64,000 bases of DNA from Zoogloea sp. (GTDB lineage Bacteria; Pseudomonadota; Gammaproteobacteria; Burkholderiales; Rhodocyclaceae): contig NZ_JAQVCN010000013.1 in assembly GCF_028689785.1 (NCBI RefSeq), positions 1 to 64,000 on the forward strand, read 5' to 3'. The stretch's first letter is position 1. Every line of letters begins with the position of its first letter. The notes under the pieces are model-generated. The model was not told where the DNA came from and made no database searches. It saw only the letters and a program-made list of their open reading frames with translations. This document shows positions 49,398 through 58,879 of the stretch, piece by piece. The position numbers and the translations under genes are program-made.

Positions 49398-49856
49398 TCA
49401 ACGGGCAAGCCCTGCCAAGCGCCTCACGCCCTCAATCGTCTGCCCCGGCTTGATGCCCTTCTGGCGAAACCAGCCCAGGTTCATCTCCAGGGCGAAGCGG
49501 GCCGGTTTGGCGGCGCAGTGATTGTCTTCGGTCTGGGGCTGCATGTCTTCGACGTTGAGGATATGCCCTTCGTCATCGAGGAAAGCGACGGACAAGGGCA
49601 ACAGAGTATTCTTCATCCACATGCAGTGACGCTGGGGCTGGGTAAAGATAAAGAGCATGCCCTGGTTTGGGGGCATGCTACGACGCTGCATCAACCCGGT
49701 CATGCGGTTTTCCTGGGTCGCCGCCACCTCGGCCTCAATGCGGTACATGCCCGCCGACAGCTCGGTGCGGGGCATCGCAGACTGGGCCTGAGCGGGGAGT
49801 ATCGGCAAGGAAAATGCGCTGAGGACGAGGAAGAAGGCGGTGGAACGTAGCTGCAT
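49398..49856 (-). CDS. DUF192 family exported protein
   Basis: A 152-residue protein with a signal peptide (STAFFLVLSAFSLPILPAQAQ) and a DUF192 domain: EVAATQENRMTGLMQRRSMPPNQGMLFIF, then MWMKNTLLPLSVAFLDDEGHI. The family is common in bacteria and archaea; its function is not settled. It lies downstream of the rluE-like gene on the same strand, with 53 bases between. Confidence 0.88.
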   Translation of the reverse strand: MQLRSTAFFLVLSAFSLPILPAQAQSAMPRTELSAGMYRIEAEVAATQENRMTGLMQRRSMPPNQGMLFIFTQPQRHCMWMKNTLLPLSVAFLDDEGHILNVEDMQPQTEDNHCAAKPARFALEMNLGWFRQKGIKPGQTIEGVRRLAGLAR

Positions 49857-49909
49857 GGCGACAAGGATCTGGAAGAAGAATGTGCGCGAAACTTAGCACG
49901 AAACCCACC

Positions 49910-50560
49910 TCAGCTCCTGCGAGGTGGGCGCCCGCGGGAAGCTGGCACATCACGACGGAGTGAGGGCCGACCTTGCGACTGAGGAGACTGTGCAGGCCCC
50001 TCCGGGCGGGCGAGTGACGTCACAGCAACTTCATGCCATTCCCCCGGAGCGATCCCCTCTAGTGACCACTCCCCTACGCGTACCCGCACGAGTCGCAAGG
50101 TAGGGAAGCCGATCTTCGCGGTCATACGCCTTACCTGCCGGTTTTTGCCTTCCTTGAGCACGATCTCGACCCAGCTGGTTGGAATGGACTTGCGCTCCCG
50201 GATCGGGGGATTGCGCGGCCACAGCCACTCCGGCTCGGGCACCAGACGGGCCTGACAGGGCCGGGTCACGAAATCGCCCAGATCCAGGCCGATCCGCAAC
50301 GTGGCCAGGGCGGCCTCGTCAGGCACACCCTCCACCTGAACCAGATAGGTCTTCGCCAGCTTGTGGCGCGGATCGGCAATGCGGGCCTGCAGGGTACCGT
50401 CATCGGTCAGTACGAGCAGGCCCTCGCTATCCGTGTCGAGGCGGCCCGCCGCGTATACACCGGGGACTGAGATATAGCCAGCCAACGTCTCGCGACCGGG
50501 TTCGCCGGTAAATTGACACAGGACGCCGTAAGGCTTGTTGAACAGGATCAGCGTGCTCAT
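49910..50560 (-). CDS. rluE: RsuA/RluE-type 23S rRNA pseudouridine synthase
   Basis: A 216-residue enzyme. The catalytic Asp is in [33 protein letters not shown] at the start and [25 protein letters not shown] later are typical of the RsuA family. The absence of an S4 domain and the short N-terminus fit RluE (E. coli U2457). The C-terminal 35 residues are a Pro/Arg/Ser-rich tail ([17 protein letters not shown]), probably disordered, perhaps RNA-binding. Confidence 0.85.
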   Translation of the reverse strand: MSTLILFNKPYGVLCQFTGEPGRETLAGYISVPGVYAAGRLDTDSEGLLVLTDDGTLQARIADPRHKLAKTYLVQVEGVPDEAALATLRIGLDLGDFVTRPCQARLVPEPEWLWPRNPPIRERKSIPTSWVEIVLKEGKNRQVRRMTAKIGFPTLRLVRVRVGEWSLEGIAPGEWHEVAVTSLARPEGPAQSPQSQGRPSLRRDVPASRGRPPRRS

Positions 50561-50623
50561 GGGACAGGCTCCACAAACGACAAACCCGCCAAAACGGCGG
50601 GCTTGTCAGGGATGCAAACACGC

Positions 50624-51796
50624 TCAGACGGCGTAACGGCGCAGACGCAGGGAGAAGTCCTCCAGCTGCCGGATACCACTCTTCTCCGCCCGGGCAATCC
50701 AATCCTGCAAGTCCTGCAGCAGCTGCTCGTGAGTGGCGGTGGAGCGGGCCCACAGGGCGCTCAGTTCCTGCCGCATGGTAACAACGGTCTGCAGGCGGGC
50801 GTTCACCTGCAGCAGGGAGGCGAGACGAGACTTCTCCTCCGGGGCAAGCTCGTTTTCATCGGCGACCAGCCAGCGTCGCAGTTCCTGGACGCTCAGCTTC
50901 TCTCCCGACTGGGCTTTGAGGGCGGCAAACTCTTCCTGGGCGATGAGCTTGAGGGATTGCACGTAGCGGGTCATCACGTCGTAGCGGCAGGTGATGATGG
51001 CCTGCAGCGTGTCGAAATCGGCACGCGCCTTGGCAATTCCGAACTTCGGGGTGGGAATGATCTTCTTGACCCGGGCCAGGCCAAACATCTCGAGAATGCG
51101 GATATACATCCAGCCAATGTCGAACTCGTACCAGCGGGCCGACAGTTTGGCCGAGGTCGCAAAGCTGTGATGATTGTTATGAAGTTCTTCGCCCCCGATC
51201 AGGATGCCCCAGGGAAAGAGGTTGGTGGACGCATCGGCACAGTTGTAATTGCGATACCCCCAGAAATGCCCCAGACCGTTGATGACACCAGCAGCCCAGA
51301 AAGGTATCCAGACCATCTGCACACCCCAGATGAGCACGCCTGGCCAGACCCCGAAGAGAAGGATGTCGGCAGCCAGCATGATCACCACCCCCATCTTGGG
51401 ATAGGCAGAGAAGACATTTCGTTCGACCCAGTCGTCCGGGGTGCCATGCCCATAGCGCGCAATGGTTTCCCGGTTGCGGGCCTCCTTGACATACAGCATC
51501 ACCCCCGTCCATAGCACCTTGTTGATGCCATGGATCTGGGGGCTGTGGGGATCGTCAGGGGTTTCGCACTTGGCGTGGTGCTTGCGGTGAATGGCTGCCC
51601 ACTCCTTGGTCACCATGCCCGTGCTCAGCCACAACCAGAAACGGAAGAACAAGGCAGGCAGGGGATGCAGATCAAGGGAGCGATGCGCCTGATGGCGATG
51701 CAGGAAGATGGTGACCGATGCGATAGTCACATGCGTCATCGCCAGGGTGACGACGACATAGCCCCACCAGGGCATATCAAGCAATCCGGAAAACAT
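50624..51796 (-). CDS. desA: Delta-9 type acyl-lipid/acyl-CoA fatty acid desaturase
   Basis: A 390-residue integral-membrane di-iron enzyme that puts a double bond into fatty acyl chains, affecting membrane fluidity. The three His boxes are seen: HRHQAHRS, HRKHHAKCE and ELHNNHHSFA. Membrane spans occur before the first box and between the second and third. The C-terminal 110 residues (to AEKSGIRQLEDFSLRLRRYA) are soluble and helical; the same tail occurs in Pseudomonas DesB-like desaturases as far as I recall, so it belongs to the family. The gene symbol is tentative. Confidence 0.88.
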   Translation of the reverse strand: MFSGLLDMPWWGYVVVTLAMTHVTIASVTIFLHRHQAHRSLDLHPLPALFFRFWLWLSTGMVTKEWAAIHRKHHAKCETPDDPHSPQIHGINKVLWTGVMLYVKEARNRETIARYGHGTPDDWVERNVFSAYPKMGVVIMLAADILLFGVWPGVLIWGVQMVWIPFWAAGVINGLGHFWGYRNYNCADASTNLFPWGILIGGEELHNNHHSFATSAKLSARWYEFDIGWMYIRILEMFGLARVKKIIPTPKFGIAKARADFDTLQAIITCRYDVMTRYVQSLKLIAQEEFAALKAQSGEKLSVQELRRWLVADENELAPEEKSRLASLLQVNARLQTVVTMRQELSALWARSTATHEQLLQDLQDWIARAEKSGIRQLEDFSLRLRRYAV

Positions 51797-51902
51797 CAGG
51801 CCGTTGGTCCTTGTTCTAATGGTGCGCGAATTCTAGTTGAGCCCCCTCCCCAAACCAAGGAAAGTGCTAAAAAATCCGGGCCTTGGCGCCTTCCGCGCCA
51901 CT

Positions 51903-53234
51903 CTACTGTGGCTCAACGGCGACAGCGCGGCCCAGGGGCTCTATCGGCATGGTCGGCGCCGGGTTGAGGATGCGAACCTCCCGCTGGGGAAACGGAATCT
52001 CGATGCCCTCCTCCTTGAAGCGCCGCCAGATCTCCATGTTGATCGCAGAACGAATGCCCAGCGTCCCCTCGGTCGGGTCGCGTATCCAGAACCCTAGCTG
52101 CAGGTTGATGCCGCTGTCGGCGAAAGTCTCCAGGAAGGCTCCCGGGCCGGGGTCATCCATCACCCGGGGCTGCTTGCGGGCAGCGTCAATCATGATCGCC
52201 ATCGCCTTTTCCAAGTCGGCGGCATAGCTCACCTGAACCGGCAGGGCAATGCGTACCCGCGGGTCGGTGAAGGTCTCGTTCTGCACCACGGCTCCCACCA
52301 GGGTCTCGTTGGGCACGATGGACTCGATACCACTCATGCCTTTGAGCACGGTGTAGCGAGTAGTGATCTGGCTGACGACGCCCCGCTCGTTACCCACCGA
52401 GATCAGGTTGCCCATGCGGATGGAGCGGTCCAGTAACAGGATGAAGCCCGACACGTAGTTGGCAGCGATTTTCTGCATACCAAGGCCCAGACCAACCCCC
52501 AGGGCCCCTCCAAATACCGACAGGGCAGTGAGATCGATACCCACCAAGGGCAAACCAATGGACACAGCAAGGACAATCAGCAAGGCTTTGGAGAGGCGTG
52601 CGAAGACCAGTTTGAGGTTGGCATCAAGCCCCTCGGTGTGCATCAGGCGGGCTTCCACCACACCGGCCAACCACAGGGCAACGAGCACCGTCAGCATGAC
52701 CGTCAGCGCGCCCTGCAGCAGCATCCACAGATTGACGCTTGCCTTGCCCACGGGAAAGCTGATCTGCTCCAACCCGTCGATCACCGCGGGCAACACACCC
52801 ACGATATGCAGAGCCACCACCGCCCAGGCCCCGAAGGCGAAGAAACGTTCGAAAGAGGCTAGCCAGCCCGCCCGGGGAAAGGCGCGCTTAAGGGCATGGA
52901 CGGTCAGCCTGATCACCGCCATGGCCATCAACAAAGGTACCGCCAGTTTGAGCAGATTGACGTGATGCCACTTGTCGAGCGTAACCCGGGCCAGCGCTAC
53001 CAGCAGCAGGGCCGAAAGTGGAAAAACCACCCGGCGCAGCCCCTCCTCACCGACACCACGCACGTAGTCTGGAGCGGTGGACTGACGCTGGCGCAGCACT
53101 GTCTTGATCTGACGGGTAATCAACCCGGCAAGCAGCAAACACACCGCCAGTACGCCAACCTGCCAAACAATCGCCGGCTTCTGGACGTCATCCCACAGTT
53201 CAATCAGCAGGTGCGCGATCTGGTTCTCTTCCAT
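51903..53234 (-). CDS. MscS family mechanosensitive channel
   Basis: A 443-residue inner-membrane protein with five or six spans. The pore helix and beta domain of MscS are clear: SVFGGALGVGLGLGMQKIAANYVSGFILLLDRSIRMGN, then the C-terminal domain with VRIALPVQVSYAADLEKA. The extra N-terminal spans (about 1-230) place it among the longer MscS-like proteins. It should gate under membrane tension. Its start overlaps the end of the PLD gene by 35 bases. Confidence 0.9.
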   Translation of the reverse strand: MEENQIAHLLIELWDDVQKPAIVWQVGVLAVCLLLAGLITRQIKTVLRQRQSTAPDYVRGVGEEGLRRVVFPLSALLLVALARVTLDKWHHVNLLKLAVPLLMAMAVIRLTVHALKRAFPRAGWLASFERFFAFGAWAVVALHIVGVLPAVIDGLEQISFPVGKASVNLWMLLQGALTVMLTVLVALWLAGVVEARLMHTEGLDANLKLVFARLSKALLIVLAVSIGLPLVGIDLTALSVFGGALGVGLGLGMQKIAANYVSGFILLLDRSIRMGNLISVGNERGVVSQITTRYTVLKGMSGIESIVPNETLVGAVVQNETFTDPRVRIALPVQVSYAADLEKAMAIMIDAARKQPRVMDDPGPGAFLETFADSGINLQLGFWIRDPTEGTLGIRSAINMEIWRRFKEEGIEIPFPQREVRILNPAPTMPIEPLGRAVAVEPQ

Positions 53235-53829
53235 TCTCTTTCCTTTTCCGTCCGGGCAGTTCGTCGAGACTGTGCAGTAATTGCGCTTCGGCCTTGTGGC
53301 GCCGCCAGTTGCCCAGATAGGCCCTCACCAGCGCCGGATTGCCGCGCAGGATCAGCAGGTTTTCCGCATTGGCCACCCGCGCCGCACGAGTGAAGTTATA
53401 AGACCCGGTCGCCACCGCAGCCCTTGAGGTGGCAGGATCAAACAGCATTACCTTGTTGTGGGCAATGTTGTGCCGCGTCTCCACCAGCACCGGGACCCCG
53501 GCAGCCATGAAATCGGGCAGCCTGCTGGCCGACGCAGCCCGGTTGCTTTCCGCGTCGAGCATCACCTCCACACGCACCCCGCGGCGGTGGGCGGCAATCA
53601 GGGCCCGCGCCAGGGGTTTGCTGGTGAATAGATAGGCCTGCACCAGAATCTGTTCCCGGGAATCGTCGATGGCCTTCAGCAAAACCGACTCGGCATCGCC
53701 CCACGGTGAGAAAACCACCTCCACCGTCCCGGTGGCCACCAGGTTGATGGGCGCTTCAGGGGCCAGCGCCCTGGCCGGGGCGGCCACCGCCAGCGCCAGG
53801 CCGACCAACAGCCACCGCCAGGCCGGCAT
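53200..53829 (-). CDS. Phospholipase D-like nuclease (Nuc/EndA type), exported
   Basis: A 209-residue protein with a signal peptide (LLVGLALAVAAPARA). A single HKD motif is present: HNKVMLFDPATSRAAVATGSYNFT, so it would act as a dimer like the Salmonella Nuc endonuclease. It is probably periplasmic. The C-terminus is basic (LPGRKRKENGREP). Its ATG lies at the stop of the rsmB-like gene (TGATG), and its end overlaps the MscS gene, so the three genes are co-transcribed. Confidence 0.88.
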   Translation of the reverse strand: MPAWRWLLVGLALAVAAPARALAPEAPINLVATGTVEVVFSPWGDAESVLLKAIDDSREQILVQAYLFTSKPLARALIAAHRRGVRVEVMLDAESNRAASASRLPDFMAAGVPVLVETRHNIAHNKVMLFDPATSRAAVATGSYNFTRAARVANAENLLILRGNPALVRAYLGNWRRHKAEAQLLHSLDELPGRKRKENGREPDRAPAD

Positions 53830-55088
53830 CAGGCCTTGCGCTCAAGCACAGCGGCAAAGAAACCGTCGGTATCGTGGGCGAGCGGGGTCAGGCGGAGTTG
53901 CTCGCCACATTCAACGGCAATGCCCTGTTTGACCAGTACTTCCTGGGCGTTGACCAGCGCAAAGCCCTCATTGGCCGCCAGGAAGGCCGCGACGATGGCT
54001 TCGTTCTCTTCGACCAGCAGGCTGCAGGTCGCATACACCAGGCGACCGCCCGGCTTCACCAGACGGGCCGCACTGGCGAGGATCGCCGCCTGCTTGACGG
54101 TCAGCTCGGCCAGGGCCTCGGGGCTTTGGCGCCATTTCAGATCCGGATTGCGGCGCAGGGTGCCGAGGCCACTGCACGGCGCATCCACCAGCACCCGGTC
54201 GATCTTGCCGGCGAGGCGCTTGACCCGCGGGTCGTTCTCGCTGGCAATCACCACCGGGTGGATGTTGGACAGGCCGGAGCGGGCCATCCGCGGCTTGAGC
54301 TTGGACAGACGCTTGTCGGACACATCGAAGGCATACAGGCGGCCGCTGTTGCGCATCAGCGCACCGAGCAGCAGGGTCTTGCCGCCGGCACCGGCGCAGA
54401 AATCGACCACCATCTCGCCGCGCTTGGGCTGCAGCAGATAGCCTAGAAGCTGGCTGCCCTCGTCCTGCACTTCGAAGCTGCCATCGAGAAACAGGGGGTG
54501 CTTCTGCAGCGCCGGTTTGCCTTCGAGACGCACGGCGGTCGGGGAAAAGCGCCCTGGTGCACAGGCGATGCCATCGGCCTTGAGGCGCTCGACAAGGGCG
54601 TCCCGGTCCATCTTGAGGGTGTTGGCACGCAGATCGAGAGGCGCCGGGCGGTTGAGGCTCTGGGCCAGGGCCACGACCTGCTCCGGGCTCAGGGTGGCGA
54701 GCAGGCGATCGGCCAGCCAGTCGGGCAGATCGGCCGACTCGGCCAGGGTCAGTTCGCCGCTCTCGCGGCCCTTGATCTCGGTGAAAAAGTCGGTGTCACG
54801 ACCATGCAGGCCGTCACCCAACTGACGCAGGGTGGTGCCTTCGACACGTGCCAGCCAGGCCAGCACCAGGTGGCGGGTCGAAGCCTCCGGGCCGCACAGC
54901 CGCTCCAGGGTGCGCTTGCGCCGCAGCACGCCGTACACGGCTTCGGCCACGAAGGCCCGATCCCGCGCACCAAGCTCGCGCAGATCCCGGAAGTAGCGGG
55001 ACAGCACCGAATCGGCAGGGTAATCAAAGCGCAGCACGGAGCGAAGGGCCTGGCTGGCGGACTGGATCTGGGCGGGGGTAATGGTCAT
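53829..55088 (-). CDS. rsmB: RsmB/NOP family rRNA (cytosine-5) methyltransferase
   Basis: A 419-residue SAM-dependent enzyme. The catalytic Cys lie in DAPCSGLGTLRRNPDLKWR and VYATCSLLVEENE; the SAM site is VVDFCAGAGGKTLLLGALM. The N-terminal helical NusB-like part (residues 1-130; LGARDRAFVAEAVYGVLRRK) suits RsmB, which makes m5C967 in 16S rRNA, but a close paralogue of the family cannot be excluded. The ATG at 55088 is used; earlier in-frame codons overlap the DUF3108 gap. Confidence 0.85.
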   Translation of the reverse strand: MTITPAQIQSASQALRSVLRFDYPADSVLSRYFRDLRELGARDRAFVAEAVYGVLRRKRTLERLCGPEASTRHLVLAWLARVEGTTLRQLGDGLHGRDTDFFTEIKGRESGELTLAESADLPDWLADRLLATLSPEQVVALAQSLNRPAPLDLRANTLKMDRDALVERLKADGIACAPGRFSPTAVRLEGKPALQKHPLFLDGSFEVQDEGSQLLGYLLQPKRGEMVVDFCAGAGGKTLLLGALMRNSGRLYAFDVSDKRLSKLKPRMARSGLSNIHPVVIASENDPRVKRLAGKIDRVLVDAPCSGLGTLRRNPDLKWRQSPEALAELTVKQAAILASAARLVKPGGRLVYATCSLLVEENEAIVAAFLAANEGFALVNAQEVLVKQGIAVECGEQLRLTPLAHDTDGFFAAVLERKA

Positions 55089-55149
55089 GGGAATCCGATA
55101 CGGGAAAAAACGGCCGGACGCCACTGCGCCCGGCAAGCTGTCGGTACTG

Positions 55150-56265
55150 CTACTGGGGCGCGGCCCGTTTGCCCAGATCCACGCCGGTGGCAACCTGGTC
55201 GAGCACATCGCCATTCTTGTCGGTGATCTTCAGGCGCACCGGCAGGTTGGCATAATCCCGGGCCAGCCAGATGTCGATCTTCAGTTCACCACGGTGCCCG
55301 GTGCTGCCGAGATGGTAGGCGGAAACGCGCCCCGCCGGCACCTCGATCTCCTCGATGCCGAGGTTTTCGATCACCGAACGCACCGCGCTCTTGCCGGTCA
55401 CCACCAGCAACTCGGCTTTCAAAGGCCCCTCCGGCTGAAGGGACAGATGATGCATCAGGGACAGCACGTCCTGGTCGCCCTCGGCGATCGAGAACTCCCT
55501 CCGACGCTCGCCGGCCACCAGCACCACCTTGGCCGACGACCAGTCGAAGTCGGCCCGCTCCCGCATCCGGCCATCCCGTTCGACGGTGAACTTCTCGGGC
55601 TGCAGGCCCCGTGGCCCGATCCGCCCCTCGCTGCGCTGAACCATCCGGAACGGCTTGATCAGGCCGACCAGGCCTGAAGTCTCGATCACCGTTTCCATGG
55701 AATAGTGTTCCTGATCGTGGGTCCAGGCGTGGGTGGTGCGACCGATGATGAAGTTCTGCTCGCCGCGAATCACGTTGTACTGGATCTTGCCCGAGGCCGC
55801 CCACAGCTCGCCCAGACTCGGCCCGGAACCCTTGGCTGGTTCTCCGCCGCCCCCCCCCTTGCCACTACCCGTGGCGTCAGCCTCCATCGCGGCAGGCGGA
55901 TCCGTGCGCGGGACCATATCCTGGCCATCGCCCTCGTTACCCGTCGGTGCGGCATCCGGCGCAAGCTGAGCCACCGGAACCACCGGAGCCGACGCAACCT
56001 GGGGTTCCGCGGCCTTGACCGGCTTGCGCGGCCTGGGGCGCGGGCGCTGGGGCGGTGCATCGCCCAGCACAACACGCTTCTCGTCCGGGTTCTTCAGGGT
56101 CGGCTTGGGCAAGGGCGTTAGCCGGGCGTCCAGGGGCGGCAGTACGCTGGCCTTGTCGTTGGGAATCTCCCAGGCCGGCCCGAGCAGCACGGCCAGATGC
56201 ACTACCGCAGAGACGGCAATGGCAAAGACCAGCGTGCGGTCATAACGCCCGGTGGCAGCAGCCAT
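55150..56265 (-). CDS. DUF3108 domain protein with TonB-like Pro-rich N-terminus
   Basis: A 371-residue protein. One N-terminal span (TLVFAIAVSAVVHLAVLLG) is followed by a Pro/Lys-rich periplasmic linker (PPQRPRPRPRKPVKAA), then a C-terminal DUF3108 domain (from about residue 155; IQYNVIRGEQNFIIGRTTHAW). The function of the domain is unknown; it is thought to be periplasmic, and a place next to purN is common in betaproteobacteria. Seven bases after purN. Confidence 0.83.
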   Translation of the reverse strand: MAAATGRYDRTLVFAIAVSAVVHLAVLLGPAWEIPNDKASVLPPLDARLTPLPKPTLKNPDEKRVVLGDAPPQRPRPRPRKPVKAAEPQVASAPVVPVAQLAPDAAPTGNEGDGQDMVPRTDPPAAMEADATGSGKGGGGGEPAKGSGPSLGELWAASGKIQYNVIRGEQNFIIGRTTHAWTHDQEHYSMETVIETSGLVGLIKPFRMVQRSEGRIGPRGLQPEKFTVERDGRMRERADFDWSSAKVVLVAGERRREFSIAEGDQDVLSLMHHLSLQPEGPLKAELLVVTGKSAVRSVIENLGIEEIEVPAGRVSAYHLGSTGHRGELKIDIWLARDYANLPVRLKITDKNGDVLDQVATGVDLGKRAAPQ

Positions 56266-56272
56266 CGACGAC

Positions 56273-56917
56273 TCAGGCCTCGACGGGCGGCACCGTCCAG
56301 CCGTCGAGGCCGGCGGTTTCATCCTTCACCCGCACCCCACCAGCCGCCGTCAGCTGCAGCCGGCCTTCGACGAACCAGCGTACGGCCTGCGGGTAGATAC
56401 GGTGTTCCTGCACCAGCACGCGGGCAGACAGGCTGTCCTCGTCGTCGTCCGCCAGCACCGGCACGACAGCCTGGATCACGACCGGACCACAATCCAGGGT
56501 CGGGGTCACGAAATGCACCGTGGTGCCATGCACCCGCACTCCGGCTTCCAGCGCGCGTCGGTGGGTATGCAGCCCTGGGAACGAGGGCAGCAGGCTGGGG
56601 TGGATATTGATCAGGCGGCCAGCATAGCGGCTGACAAAGGCATCGGTGAGCACCCGCATGAAGCCGGCCAGCACCACCAGATCCGGGGAATGGGCATCGA
56701 TTTCTTCAGCCAGGGCCGCATCAAAGGCCTCCCGGGCCGGATAGGCCTTGTGATCCACCACCCGGGCAGCAATGCCTTGTCGGACGGCAAAATCCAGACC
56801 GCCGGCATCAGGACGGTTGGAGATCACGGCGGCGATGCGCGCGCCGGGGATCTGCGCCCGGACAATGGCCTCCATGTTGCTGCCTCGACCGGAGATGAGG
56901 ATAACGATGTTCTTCAT
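56273..56917 (-). CDS. purN: Phosphoribosylglycinamide formyltransferase
   Basis: A 214-residue enzyme of purine synthesis that uses 10-formyl-THF. Seen: ILISGRGSNMEAIVRA at the N-terminus, LAGFMRVLTDAFV, and the catalytic part INIHPSLLPSFPGLHTHRRALEAG with VHFVTPTLDCGPVVIQ. Full length. Between dedA (9 bases) and the DUF3108 gene. Confidence 0.96.
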   Translation of the reverse strand: MKNIVILISGRGSNMEAIVRAQIPGARIAAVISNRPDAGGLDFAVRQGIAARVVDHKAYPAREAFDAALAEEIDAHSPDLVVLAGFMRVLTDAFVSRYAGRLINIHPSLLPSFPGLHTHRRALEAGVRVHGTTVHFVTPTLDCGPVVIQAVVPVLADDDEDSLSARVLVQEHRIYPQAVRWFVEGRLQLTAAGGVRVKDETAGLDGWTVPPVEA

Positions 56918-56926
56918 AGTGAGCCC

Positions 56927-57574
56927 TCAGCCGGCAAGCGGCGCCCGGCGGCTCTTCAGCCAGCCGATGAACACTGGGATCAGCGAGATGGCAATGATGC
57001 CGAGGATCACCACCGACAGGTTCTTCTTGACCACCGGCATGTTGCCGAAGCCGTAGCCCAACCAGGTCAGCGAGAAGATCCAGATACAGCCGCCCAGAAA
57101 ATCCAGGGCCACGAAGCGCGGGTAGGTCATGCGCGCCACCCCCGCCACGAAAGGCGCAAAGGTGCGCAGCAGCGGCAGGAAGCGGGCAATGATGATGGTC
57201 TTGCCGCCGTGGGACTCGAAGTAGGAATGGGTCTTGTCGAAGGCCGCACGGTTGAACAGGCGGGAGTTCTCCCAGCGGAACACCTTTGGCCCGATGGAAT
57301 GACCGATCCAGTAGTTGGTGTTGTCACCCAACACCGCCGCCAGCAGCAACACGCCGCACAGCACATAGATGTCCATGCCGCCGGTGGCTGCCAGGGCGCC
57401 GGCCACGAAAAGCAGGGAGTCACCGGGCAGGAAGGGAAAGATCACCAGCCCGGTCTCGCAGAAGATGATCAGGAAGAGGATCACGTAGATCCAGGTTCCG
57501 TATTGGGCCGTGAGGGCGGCCAGGTGGACGTCCAAGTGCAGGATGATGTCGATGAATTGAGTGAGCAGTTCCAT
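56927..57574 (-). CDS. DedA family membrane protein
   Basis: A 215-residue inner-membrane protein with five or six spans. Family motifs: ETGLVIFPFLPGDSLLFVAGALAA, then IIIARFLPLLRTFAPFVAGVARM. DedA proteins are needed for membrane homeostasis and some flip undecaprenyl phosphate or phospholipids. The ATG at 57574 starts a normal N-terminus; a longer frame upstream is not supported. Confidence 0.9.
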   Translation of the reverse strand: MELLTQFIDIILHLDVHLAALTAQYGTWIYVILFLIIFCETGLVIFPFLPGDSLLFVAGALAATGGMDIYVLCGVLLLAAVLGDNTNYWIGHSIGPKVFRWENSRLFNRAAFDKTHSYFESHGGKTIIIARFLPLLRTFAPFVAGVARMTYPRFVALDFLGGCIWIFSLTWLGYGFGNMPVVKKNLSVVILGIIAISLIPVFIGWLKSRRAPLAG

Positions 57575-57898
57575 TGCCGCGCCGCAAAAAAACAAGACCG
57601 CCATGATACCGGAGGGCGCACCGGGACGCTCGCAAAGGCTTTGCCGGAGCGTGTCGAAGCGCACCACGTCAGGCTTCACGGCGAAGCCCACCGCACTGCC
57701 CACCAAGCCCCGGCAAACAAGCACTTGACTCTCTCCGTGACAAATCCGCGTTGTAGCCCGCAGCACGCCTGTGTTACTAATATCGAATAAGAAAAAGCGA
57801 GTTCTATATGCTTTTCGCAGCGCAGCAAGCCGGGCTGGCGGGGCGGGAAAATCCCTTTTTCCAGCCCTGACAGTCCCGTCTCAACATGAGGTAACCGA
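57575..57898. other. Intergenic region between divergent dedA and the glycan operon
   Basis: 324 bases with no convincing gene. It should hold both promoters. Near the plus-strand start is a hairpin (GGGCTGG at 57832-57838 with CCAGCCC at 57861-57867, an inner GGGA/TCCC pair), then a good ribosome site, GAGGTAA at 57888-57894, before the GTG at 57899. No promoter hexamers could be assigned firmly. Confidence 0.5.
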
Positions 57899-58879
57899 GT
57901 GTCCGTCAGTCTGTCCGTCGTCATTCCCTGTTATCGCTCCCAGGCCACCCTGCCCGAGCTCCTCCGCCGTCTGGCGAGCGCCCTGGAGGCCACGAAAGAT
58001 CCGTTCGAAGTGATTTTTGTCGAAGACTGTGGCGGCGACGACACTTGGCAGGTGATCCAGGAACTCGCCAGCAAGGACGCCCGGGTGCGCGGCATCAAGC
58101 TGGCACGCAACTACGGCCAACACAACGCACTGCTGTGCGGCATCCGGGCCGCCCGGGGCGAAGTCATCATCACCATCGACGACGATCTGCAGAACCCACC
58201 GGAAGAGATCCACAAACTACTGGCCAAACTGCACGAGGGGCATGACGTGGTGTATGGCTCGCCCCAAAGCGAAACCCACGGCTTCCTGCGCAACCAGGCC
58301 TCGCGGATCACCAAGCTGGCCCTGCAGGGCACCATGGGCGTCGAGTCGGCGAGCAAAGTGAGTGCCTTCCGCGTCTTTCGCACCCGGCTGCGCAATGCGT
58401 TCGAGGCCTACCGCAGCCCGTCGGTCAATATTGACGTCCTGCTCACCTGGGGCACCACCTCCTTCTCGTCCGTCAATGTCCGCCAGGATGACCGCCTGAT
58501 CGGCGACTCGGGATACAGCCTGAAGAAGCTCATCAACCACGCCATCAACATGATGACGGGTTTCTCGGTGCTGCCCCTGCAGATCGCCAGCCTGCTGGGG
58601 ATCACCTTCGGCGTCCTGGGCATGCTGGTGCTCACCTACGTGGTCGGCCGCTACTTCATTGCCGGCAGCGCCGTACCGGGCTTCACCTTCATCGCCTCCA
58701 TCGTCGCCATCTTCTCCGGCGTGCAGCTCTTTGCCCTGGGCATTTTCGGCGAGTACCTGGCGCGCATGCACTTCCGCTCCATGGAGCGCCCGCCCTACAC
58801 CCTGCTCCACGAAACACCCACGCAGGAAACCGGAGCCTCCTCCACCGCCCTCTCCTCAGCCCATGTCAGCCAGCCCTGA
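57899..58879 (+). CDS. GtrB/DPM1-like polyprenyl-phosphate glycosyltransferase (GT2)
   Basis: A 326-residue enzyme expected to move a sugar from a nucleotide donor to undecaprenyl phosphate. The GT-A domain (1-225) has LSVVIPCYRSQATLPEL, the metal-binding ITIDDDLQNPPEEI and a QDDRLIGDSGYSLKKL segment. Two C-terminal membrane spans follow (ASLLGITFGVLGMLVLTYVVG, and IVAIFSGVQLFALGIFGEYLAR), as in GtrB and ArnC. The start is GTG with a strong ribosome site. It is the first gene of a coupled operon with GtrA and WecE. Confidence 0.87.
   Translation: MSVSLSVVIPCYRSQATLPELLRRLASALEATKDPFEVIFVEDCGGDDTWQVIQELASKDARVRGIKLARNYGQHNALLCGIRAARGEVIITIDDDLQNPPEEIHKLLAKLHEGHDVVYGSPQSETHGFLRNQASRITKLALQGTMGVESASKVSAFRVFRTRLRNAFEAYRSPSVNIDVLLTWGTTSFSSVNVRQDDRLIGDSGYSLKKLINHAINMMTGFSVLPLQIASLLGITFGVLGMLVLTYVVGRYFIAGSAVPGFTFIASIVAIFSGVQLFALGIFGEYLARMHFRSMERPPYTLLHETPTQETGASSTALSSAHVSQP

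Noticed and set aside
50624..51000. Desaturase C-terminal tail as a fusion with another protein
   Set aside because: A comparable helical tail is present in Pseudomonas DesB-type desaturases and the total length (390) is normal, so it is a family feature.
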